Shown: one piece after another, positions 14,805 through 20,172 of the stretch
Position numbering within the stretch: the stretch's first letter is position 1
Layout: each line of letters starts with the position of its first letter
From: Burkholderia sp.
GTDB taxonomy: Bacteria; Pseudomonadota; Gammaproteobacteria; Burkholderiales; Burkholderiaceae
Direction: 5' to 3'
Length of the DNA stretch: 24,879 nucleotides
Assembly: GCF_018375725.1 (NCBI RefSeq)
Contig: NZ_JAHACR010000029.1
Location: forward strand, 1-24,879
Translations under genes and position numbers: made by a program
Notes under the pieces: generated by a model
What the model was told of the DNA's origin: nothing
What the model saw: only the letters and a program-made list of their open reading frames with translations
The model's database searches: none

Positions 14805-15491
14805 ATGAACAATCACGTCGGACCGGTCCAGAAGCTTTCTGGTCGAGCCACTAAGCGGATCGAACGGATAGCCGAGACACCCAGCACGATTCTGCGAGAC
14901 GCCTTGCTTGCGTCGACCCGGAAAGTGAGTTTTGGGGCATATGTAGATGAGTGGCCCGATCCCATCGCTCAGGATATTCTGCACTCGCGAGATTTTTCTG
15001 CGCTTGTGGACCGCATCCACGAGATCGGAATCGTGACGTTGGAACCTCTGGGCGGCGGCGCATCGTCGGTCGCGTTGAAGGCTGGCGAAGACAGGGTGCT
15101 GCGATTGGGCATGGGCGATCTTGCAGTTCGTCCGGACATTCCGGAAGTGTTGCAGCCGCTGGCAAGCGGCACCGTTGGATACCTCCGGTATGAGCTCACG
15201 GAACGCGCGGATACCGAATCCGTTTCCGATGCGGATGCATTGCGGATGCGCGAGGTCCTACGCACGAAAGGCTTTGATTGGGGCGAGATGGGCGTGGACA
15301 ACATCGGCCGGATCCATGGTCGGGTCGTTCTGTTCGATCCGGGTGGAATCACTCCGATCGCAAGCCGTTCGAGCGATGTCAAACCGAACGTGAGTCGGGA
15401 GTCGAATGCGGAAATTCTCGCCCGACTTCGCCGCGATGCGCTCCCGATCGGGGAACCACTTGCATACACTGGAGAGGCAAAATGCCGATGA
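14805..15491 (+). CDS. Small kinase-fold-like protein (APH/protein-kinase-like)
   Basis: The 228-residue product has motifs in kinase order, though it is much smaller than usual. LGGGASSVAL at 82-91 resembles a glycine-rich nucleotide loop. RPDIPEVLQPLASG and YLRYELTERAD (110-136) resemble the strand-5/hinge region. D158, then D165-N166 and VVLFDPGG (174-181) resemble the catalytic D...N and the DFG-type metal-binding motif (here D178-P-G). No clear catalytic HxD is present, so it may be an atypical or inactive kinase. AGGAG precedes ATG 14805 and lies in a hairpin. The downstream gene overlaps it by 10 nt, and both end at the terminator at 15795. The fold is inferred from motif order only. 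Confidence 0.6.
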   Translation: MNNHVGPVQKLSGRATKRIERIAETPSTILRDALLASTRKVSFGAYVDEWPDPIAQDILHSRDFSALVDRIHEIGIVTLEPLGGGASSVALKAGEDRVLRLGMGDLAVRPDIPEVLQPLASGTVGYLRYELTERADTESVSDADALRMREVLRTKGFDWGEMGVDNIGRIHGRVVLFDPGGITPIASRSSDVKPNVSRESNAEILARLRRDALPIGEPLAYTGEAKCR

Positions 15492-15745
15492 AAATGAAAA
15501 GCCCGTTGACGCTCGACGATCTAAATCTCCCGGCGGCCAGTATTCCGGTTTCGCTACGCGGCCGGCTCGAAGTCGAAATGACGGACAACAGTTATCCGCA
15601 AGTCGGTATCACGCACGACGGCATCTTCATTACCGAGCCGTACTTCGACGTTGGGATGGCCGATTCCGCCGTTCCGAGCGACTATGAACTGACCGCAGAG
15701 GAAGCGGACTTTATCGTCGAAACCAATCGACGGCTGGCATGTTGA
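15482..15745 (+). CDS. Hypothetical small acidic protein
   Basis: The product has 87 residues and is acidic, with a beta-like centre (RLEVEMTDNSYPQVGITHDG, then IFITEPYFDVGM) and a C-terminal helix (TAEEADFIVETNRRL). GGAGAGG lies upstream of ATG 15482, inside the end of the kinase-like gene, with which it overlaps by 10 nt. The two genes are therefore probably translated together and may work together, for example as enzyme and partner; that is only a guess from context. No family recognised. Confidence 0.7.
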   Translation: MPMKMKSPLTLDDLNLPAASIPVSLRGRLEVEMTDNSYPQVGITHDGIFITEPYFDVGMADSAVPSDYELTAEEADFIVETNRRLAC

Positions 15746-15794
15746 ACACAAAGCTGACGATTCAGCCAACTGGTATCATCTAACCTTAAACCAT

Positions 15795-15836
15795 GCCCGC
15801 TGCGCCTCCCTTGGGAGCAGCGGGCTTTTATTTTTT
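15795..15836 (+). terminator. Rho-independent terminator after the kinase-like unit
   Basis: GCCCGCTG (15795-15802), a 3-nt bulge, CTCCC, TT, GGGAG and CAGCGGGC (to 15825) form a long stem, followed by TTTTATTTTTT (15826-15836). It lies 50 nt downstream of the 87-residue ORF, on the same strand. Confidence 0.9.
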
Positions 15837-15883
15837 CAACGCCCGGCGGCAGGTACACTTTGCGCGTCATTTCCTGATAGGAA

Positions 15884-15922
15884 GTAGATCGGATACGGGT
15901 TCGAACCCGGTAGATCAGGCCA
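15884..15922 (+). other. tRNA T-arm-like palindrome flanked by GTAGATC repeats
   Basis: A perfect 14-bp palindrome CGGGTTCGAACCCG (15896-15909) resembles a tRNA T-stem-loop and is followed by a stretch ending GGCCA, like an acceptor end with discriminator and CCA. GTAGATC occurs on both sides (15884-15890 and 15910-15916). No matching 5' half of a tRNA is upstream and the T-stem has a G-G mismatch, so it is not a functional tRNA. It may be a tRNA fragment left by integration, or a protein-binding site. Confidence 0.3.
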
Positions 15923-16022
15923 CCTGCACGGCTCGCGCGGCCACCTTGAATTACCTGGCGCAAAGGGTATCGTGAGCTTCCACTCGCTGCTAGTCGCGGC
16001 ATTGCTCACTGAGAAGAGGTCG

Positions 16023-16427
16023 ATGGATACGAACATCAAGAATGCGCCGCAGCGCATATATTTGAACGTCGGCGACCTGCCGCCCGGTGAATTCGAATTC
16101 GCGAGCCTCCACGAAGTTTCGTGGTGCGCCGACAAGCAGGGTAACAGCGACATCGAATACGCGCTCGTTGCTCTTGCCCATTCCGCCTCAGGACAGGAAG
16201 CAGGGAATGCACCGTCGTTGGATGGTCCGCTGGAGCGTCCCTTCAGCGATGTCATGGCTGAGATCTCGGCCGTGCGCCCGCTGGTCGATCAGTTCATCCA
16301 GGCTCGAAGTGGCGACATCAGCGATATCGGCTATGCGGATTTGCTGGCGTTCGCCTCATCGGTCCATCGCGAGACCCTGTCCGGCGCTCGCGCGGCGATG
16401 CCCACAGGCAAGACGATTGTATGGTGA
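16023..16427 (+). CDS. Hypothetical protein of phage/island type
   Basis: The product has 134 residues. The N-terminal part RIYLNVGDL, then LHEVSWCADKQGNSDIEYAL, resembles a small module seen in phage and plasmid proteins (EVTWC followed by a charged run and D-IEY). The rest is acidic and helical (FSDVMAEISAVRPLVDQFIQ). ATG 16023 has GAAGAGG close upstream; a GTG at 15972 would add 17 residues and is less likely. The next gene starts inside its end (ATGGTGA), suggesting coupling. Function unknown. Confidence 0.68.
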   Translation: MDTNIKNAPQRIYLNVGDLPPGEFEFASLHEVSWCADKQGNSDIEYALVALAHSASGQEAGNAPSLDGPLERPFSDVMAEISAVRPLVDQFIQARSGDISDIGYADLLAFASSVHRETLSGARAAMPTGKTIVW

Positions 16428-16714
16428 CCATCGTTTTCGATCGGCCGGGCGATTTCGAGGCGTGCAACGCAGCCGAGAAGTGGTGCCGCGACCGCGGGAT
16501 CTCCGTTGGCGAGATGCAAGGCCCCGCGCCGCGCGGTCTGCTGGTGGGCGACTTCTGGATCGCCAAGTGGCGCAACCTCAACGCTGCCGAGAAGCGCGCC
16601 CTCAACGGCCGGATGACGGGCGACATGCGCCACGGGCCAGTCACGATAACGTTCGACGACGATGAGTACGGAAATCCGGTCGGGAAACAGCATGAACGTC
16701 GAGCGACCGCATGA
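16421..16714 (+). CDS. Hypothetical protein
   Basis: The product has 97 residues. It opens with a strand (MVTIVFDRPGDFEA), has a helix with KWCRDRG, a tryptophan-rich centre (GDFWIAKWRNLNAAEKRALNG) and a strand-like VTITFDDDEYG. The ATG overlaps the previous gene's end and has no ribosome binding site of its own, so translation is probably coupled. No family recognised. Confidence 0.6.
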   Translation: MVTIVFDRPGDFEACNAAEKWCRDRGISVGEMQGPAPRGLLVGDFWIAKWRNLNAAEKRALNGRMTGDMRHGPVTITFDDDEYGNPVGKQHERRATA

Positions 16715-16805
16715 AAGGTAGCCACTTCCCCATAAACGGGAACCAGTCGAACACTGAACCGGGCGCGACACTCGCCGCCAGCGTGCATGCATCGGGACTG
16801 AGCCG

Positions 16806-16967
16806 ATGCCTGGCATGCACGAAGGCACGGACCTCCACGTCTGGTTGATCGGAGGCCAGGCCGTGGTGAGGCTCAAAACCGAAGTTCGCCGCCGCCCGGA
16901 TGCCCTTGAGGCCGCTTCGAACGGATGCGTCACGACGCCTTGCACCAGGAATATCACCGCAACTTAA
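16806..16967 (+). CDS. Possible 53-residue ORF
   Basis: The stretch between the neighbouring genes has an ATG at 16806 (or 16815) opening a frame with GC-rich third positions: HVWLIGGQAVVRLKTEVRRR and a short Cys/Thr-rich tail. No clear Shine-Dalgarno. A competing 45-codon frame starts at 16711, overlapping the previous stop as ATGA. I give this frame slight preference on codon composition. Either may be chance. Confidence 0.25.
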   Translation: MPGMHEGTDLHVWLIGGQAVVRLKTEVRRRPDALEAASNGCVTTPCTRNITAT

Positions 16968-16982
16968 CCGGATTGAATCGCG

Positions 16983-18215
16983 ATGAATACGACCCAACTG
17001 CCCGAAACGCGGATCGAAGCAATCATTTCGAAAGCCTGCGGCCGACATCGTACCGGCGACAGCTACACGTTCGAGGACGTCTGGAACTGCATCGAGGCGG
17101 CGCTTGCCTCTGCCAACGTGAACGTGGGATCAGTGCCGGTCGGCTTTCGCACCCGCGTGCCGGGTTTTGACTGGACGCCGTGGATTACGGATGATCAAGC
17201 CACGATCGACAAAGCAATCAACGATGCGCACGACCACGGCTTCGAAGGCGAAGTGCTTTTCGTCGCGGCCGCAGCCCCTGCCGAGGCAACGCTGAACGAT
17301 GCGCGCGTGAATCTCGAACACACCATGTGGCGCATCGCCACTCATGGGGAGCCGCAGATTTCCGTAACGTATGACGCGGACGAAGTGCGTGCAGCGATTG
17401 CCGGCGCCGAACGGAAAGCCTTCGAATATGGACTGCAACGAGGATATGCGCTCGCCTATGCTTCTGCCGCGCTTGCGGCAGGCGAGTCCGACGAGACGCT
17501 CCCAGCAGCGGCCCGCGCTTTCCTGTACCCCGACGTTTCCGATCTGGCGGCCGCGCAGCCCGTCGGCCGGGTTGCGCGATACCTCTGCACGCCCAACGCC
17601 GGCGGTGAGGGCGTCGTGATTGATCGGGCGCCCGATGCGTTCGAACTCCGGGAATGCGCCATCGTCGAACTTCGGGCCGACGAGGCGTCCGTCGTTGCTC
17701 TGGTGCGGAACGCTATCCGCACGGCGAGCCGCGGCGGTGACGTCCACCGGTGCGCGCAGACCGCAGCGAAGTCCATCGTGCCGCTCTTTGCCAGTGCCGC
17801 TGTCGCGGGACAGGTTGCAGTGACCGGTCGCGAAATGTTCGCCTGGCATGACGATCCTGCGAACACGGGCGTCGGCCCTTACTGCCAGCCCGGCGATCGC
17901 CGCGAACCGCGGTGGTTGCTCATGTTCGACGATGCTGAGCGTGGCCTCGCCATCTACGAATCCGAAACGGAAGGGCGTGAGGCGTTCGCACACTCGGAAG
18001 GACGCGGCTGGAACTGCTGGCTGTTCTCGCCCACGCCTCGGGTGGCATCGCACGCCGAGGTGATGAGCGAGGAGATCGTGCGCAAGATATTCGCTACGGC
18101 AGGATGCAGCGGGTGGTTCGCGGCGGACCCACTGAGCGCTGCCGAAGTGGTTCGCGTGGCCCGCGCGACGATCGCCGCCCGACCCGCGCAAGCCGTGTCG
18201 AAGGACGAGGGATGA
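16983..18215 (+). CDS. Large hypothetical protein of phage/island type
   Basis: The product has 410 residues and is soluble. It seems modular: an N-terminal helical region (RIEAIISKACGRHRTGDSY), a segment with a small basic-acidic loop and VRAAIAGAERKAFEYGLQRG near 138-158, a centre with repeated short strands, and a segment with MFAWHDDPANTGVGPY and PRWLLMFDDAERGLAIYES. The last third ends in helices. Modular phage proteins that combine short repeated units look like this, but I cannot assign a family. The ribosome binding site before ATG 16983 is weak. The next small gene overlaps the stop as ATGA. Confidence 0.68.
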   Translation: MNTTQLPETRIEAIISKACGRHRTGDSYTFEDVWNCIEAALASANVNVGSVPVGFRTRVPGFDWTPWITDDQATIDKAINDAHDHGFEGEVLFVAAAAPAEATLNDARVNLEHTMWRIATHGEPQISVTYDADEVRAAIAGAERKAFEYGLQRGYALAYASAALAAGESDETLPAAARAFLYPDVSDLAAAQPVGRVARYLCTPNAGGEGVVIDRAPDAFELRECAIVELRADEASVVALVRNAIRTASRGGDVHRCAQTAAKSIVPLFASAAVAGQVAVTGREMFAWHDDPANTGVGPYCQPGDRREPRWLLMFDDAERGLAIYESETEGREAFAHSEGRGWNCWLFSPTPRVASHAEVMSEEIVRKIFATAGCSGWFAADPLSAAEVVRVARATIAARPAQAVSKDEG

Positions 18216-18382
18216 GCAACGGCGAATCCGAACCGGAAGAAGTCATCGACGCCTACGCCCGGACTGGCCAGTTCGCCGGCCGCCCGGCGTGGAAAAGTGC
18301 TGAAGGGTGGGCGCTCGCAGACGCACAGACCACGATAGTGCGTGCGCCCATGCCGGAAGTCGTGCACGGAGGAGGGTTGTAG
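18212..18382 (+). CDS. Hypothetical small protein
   Basis: The product has 56 residues and is acidic at the start (MSNGESEPEEVIDAYARTGQ), followed by a tryptophan pair region (RPAWKSAEGWALADAQ). ATG 18212 overlaps the preceding stop as ATGA and has AAGGA and AGGG just upstream, so it is probably coupled to the 410-residue gene. No family recognised. Confidence 0.55.
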   Translation: MSNGESEPEEVIDAYARTGQFAGRPAWKSAEGWALADAQTTIVRAPMPEVVHGGGL

Positions 18383-18420
18383 TTGGCCGGCCGTCCGGAC
18401 GAAGTCGCTTCTTGGCAGCA

Positions 18421-18445
18421 GGTGTCACTTTGTCAGGAGGTGTCA
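18421..18445 (+). repeat. Pair of GGTGTCA direct repeats upstream of a promoter
   Basis: GGTGTCA occurs at 18421-18427 and 18439-18445, 18 bp start to start, in a region without a gene and just upstream of the promoter at 18457-18484. This could be an operator or activator site. Confidence 0.35.
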
Positions 18446-18456
18446 AAAAATTCAGA

Positions 18457-18484
18457 TTCCTATCACGAAGTGAGCTGCTATATA
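18457..18484 (+). promoter_or_regulatory. Promoter of the 357-residue gene
   Basis: TTCC (18457-18460), 5 nt, CGAA (18466-18469) is the shared dyad with one mismatch. A -10 box TATATA (18479-18484) or TATACT (18481-18486) follows a TGC. GATTCC and GAAGT match the promoter at the right edge. Confidence 0.5.
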
Positions 18485-18486
18485 CT

Positions 18487-18513
18487 CTTCCCCATAGGGA
18501 AGACCGGTCCCTA
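18487..18513 (+). promoter_or_regulatory. Leader hairpins with two alternative folds
   Basis: CTTCCC-CATA-GGGAAG (18487-18502) and TAGGGA-N7-TCCCTA (18495-18513) share bases, so only one can form at a time. They lie at or just after the expected transcription start. Between here and ATG 18636 I see no SD-sequestering stem of the kind found at the other units. Confidence 0.4.
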
Positions 18514-18635
18514 CCTCCCACGTCATGGTGAAGCCTCGAGCAGGCCCGGTGCAGCAAAAATTCGCCGATTTCTCAGACCCCAGAGAATGCCCGGCCAAGT
18601 GGGAACGCAGGCGTTCAACCTACTGGAGTCCGTCC

Positions 18636-19709
18636 ATGCGTACCTACTTTCGCAACACGAAGCGACCAAAGCTTGTCGCCGAGAGCCTCACCGCCGCTTT
18701 CCCTAACCTCCAATATGCGACTGCGCTTGAATGGGTAGCGAAGATCTTTGGGTATCGGAATTGGCATGAGTTGCAGAGCTCGGTCGACGAGTTTTCAACG
18801 CCTACACCCCTGTTCAGTCAACTCGATCCTGACGCAGAAAATTTCGAACGGTTGCACGAGCTCTACGAGCACCAGGTCGAAAAGCTGCAGGAGCTACTTG
18901 GCGACGACGCACCCTATGCCGAGGACGTGGCGGCCTGGACGCTTCTTGCAGACAATCATTCCATTCTGAGTCGGCCCAAGCGACTGATTGACGTGCCGCA
19001 TGGCACGCCGCGACTTCAGGCATTTGCGGCCGACGATCGTTTTTTCTATCGCGAATCCCCTGGGGTTGACTATGGCTCGAATGATTACGGGGAGGGAGAA
19101 TGCTTCGCCTGCTACGAGATCCTGCCGCAGGACCTGGACGCAACCGCGTTGATCGAGAAATTCGTTGCGCGGATTCGCGCCGTGCGCGGCGCGAGCGTGG
19201 CCGCGATTGCGGAGAAGGTGTGTCGGGTGGAGGTGACGTCGCCAGTGGTCGAATGCGATGTGAGTCGGTCATCCGTCATTCAATACAAGGATGTCCGTCT
19301 GATCTTGGTAGACAGAGAAACCGGTGATATCCGCGGATGTGGTCTGTTCCGGCTTGGAGTCTACGTTGGGCCGCCAGGGAAGGGCTGCTCGATCACGTGC
19401 GACGCCAAGGCCGTGGTGATCGAAGGTGGATACGACTACCTCAGTCTTCAGCTTGGGACGGTCGTTTGTCTCTTCTTTCAGTACGCCTTCGATAACATGA
19501 GGTGGATGCAATTCGGTGAAAAGTCGGAGTCGATAGCGGTCGAAATTGATGAAGACGTCGCTGATCAGCCGGAGGCAACCGCGGTATTGGATGCTGTGCA
19601 CGAACTTTGGAAGGACGAGCTCGACGACCGCACAAGTGAGATAGCGGAGAGCCGATCACTGTCCGCGTGGCGCCGGCTCACGGTGGACGAGGTGTTGAAG
19701 ACACACTAA
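18636..19709 (+). CDS. Hypothetical 357-residue protein with GYRNWHEL N-terminal module
   Basis: The N-terminal 45 residues (MRTYFRNTKRPKLVAESLT, LEWVAKIFGYRNWHELQ) match a short module that opens many otherwise different plasmid and island proteins: basic residues, a helix, then A..x.GYxxWHEL. It may bind nucleic acid or act as a localisation tag. The remainder is acidic, with a helical region (FERLHELYEHQVEKLQELLG) and beta-rich stretches but no motif I recognise. GGAG lies 8 nt before ATG 18636; the frame is open back to 18525, within the leader. No terminator is obvious after it; a CCGAAC/GTTCGG dyad lies at 19721-19749. Confidence 0.7.
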   Translation: MRTYFRNTKRPKLVAESLTAAFPNLQYATALEWVAKIFGYRNWHELQSSVDEFSTPTPLFSQLDPDAENFERLHELYEHQVEKLQELLGDDAPYAEDVAAWTLLADNHSILSRPKRLIDVPHGTPRLQAFAADDRFFYRESPGVDYGSNDYGEGECFACYEILPQDLDATALIEKFVARIRAVRGASVAAIAEKVCRVEVTSPVVECDVSRSSVIQYKDVRLILVDRETGDIRGCGLFRLGVYVGPPGKGCSITCDAKAVVIEGGYDYLSLQLGTVVCLFFQYAFDNMRWMQFGEKSESIAVEIDEDVADQPEATAVLDAVHELWKDELDDRTSEIAESRSLSAWRRLTVDEVLKTH

Positions 19710-19754
19710 GTCGCGAGCGCCCGAACGCAATAAAAGGCATCTTGTTCGGTAGGC

Positions 19755-19846
19755 TTCAAATTCCGATCAGGATGCTTCCAAGCAGGAAGTCCAGTGCTAT
19801 ACTTGTGACCGCTTTCCCTCGGTAGCTGGTCCGTTTTCCAGCCTGC
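19755..19846 (+). repeat. 92-bp promoter-leader repeat, copy 1
   Basis: This segment is repeated at 24788-24879 with 86 of 92 bases identical and no gaps. It spans the promoter dyad, the -10 box and the first leader hairpin. The differences cluster in the dyad spacer and just around the -10; the leader part after position 19810 is identical. Confidence 0.9.
19776..19803 (+). promoter_or_regulatory. Promoter with TTCC-N5-GGAA dyad and extended -10
   Basis: CTTCC (19775-19779) and GGAAG (19785-19789) form a 5-bp dyad around 5 nt, and TGC-TATACT (-10 at 19798-19803) follows 9 nt later. No good TTGACA -35 exists, so an activator or the extended -10 may compensate. Confidence 0.65.
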
Positions 19847-19965
19847 TCGGTCGATTTCTCGTCCGTGATTCGTGTTTGTCGTTAGCCGGCATCCTGTCTT
19901 CCCCTCTGGGGGCTTTGTTCCCCAAAGCGGTCGGTTTGTTCCTATGTTTCTATCAGGAGCAAACC
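19825..19965 (+). promoter_or_regulatory. Structured leader whose last hairpin sequesters the SD
   Basis: Hairpin 1: GCTGG (19825-19829), 8-nt loop, CCAGC (19838-19842). A middle hairpin GCTTTG-N5-CAAAGC (or GGGG/CCCC) lies near 19910. Last hairpin: GGTTTGTTCCT (19933-19943) pairs with AGGAGCAAACC (19955-19965) over 11 pairs including one G-U, with an 11-nt loop. The AGGAG is fully inside the stem, which ends at the base before ATG 19966, so translation should be blocked unless the stem opens. Confidence 0.6.
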
Positions 19966-20052
19966 ATGCTGAAAATCGCAATGTCCCCGGTCGTCGCCAT
20001 TTCGTTCGCCCTTGCAAGTATGCTCGCCGGCGGAAGCGCCTTCGCGCAGTAG
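19966..20052 (+). CDS. 28-residue ORF consisting only of a signal peptide
   Basis: ATG 19966 with AGGAG 6 nt upstream opens MLKIAMSPVVAISFALASML, then AGGSAFAQ and an amber stop (20050-20052). It has a lysine near the start, a hydrophobic core and an AFA-Q cleavage site, and nothing after it. The frame then stays open for 40 codons and joins ATG 20173 of the 667-residue protein in the same frame. So this is a leader peptide, a free signal peptide, or the start of a once longer exported protein interrupted by one TAG (which is one base from CAG). The strong start and the structured leader favour real translation. Confidence 0.6.
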   Translation: MLKIAMSPVVAISFALASMLAGGSAFAQ

Positions 20053-20066
20053 GCCGATCAGCAGGC

Positions 20067-20172
20067 GATACTCGGTTCATCTTTGAGCTGGGATTCCCAG
20101 CCACTATTTCAAACCCAAGCGGGGCATCTCAGTCCCGTTGGGCTGTGTGCTTCGCGGTTCAATGGAGCTCAC
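20067..20172 (+). promoter_or_regulatory. Internal promoter-leader-like segment before the 667-residue gene
   Basis: GATACT (20067-20072) sits where the -10 box is in related units, but the TTCC/GGAA dyad is absent. GCTGGG-ATT-CCCAGC (20087-20101) matches leader hairpin 1. CCCAAGCGGG (20114-20123) with CCCGTTGGG (20134-20142) matches hairpin 2. GTGTGCT (20145-20151) pairs with AGCTCAC (20166-20172) at 6 of 7 positions and its 3' arm overlaps the GGAG at 20164-20167. The words TGCTTCGCG and GGAGC are shared with the leader before 14805. Confidence 0.5.

Noticed and set aside
15841..15922. Complete tRNA gene
   Set aside because: Only a T-arm-like palindrome and a CCA-like end are present; no matching 5' acceptor strand, D-arm or anticodon arm fits, and the T-stem has a G-G mismatch.
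17130..18191. 353-codon minus-strand frame opposite the 410-residue gene
   Set aside because: Antisense shadow caused by GC-rich third positions; no ribosome binding site or protein-like motifs, while the plus-strand gene continues coupled to its neighbour.
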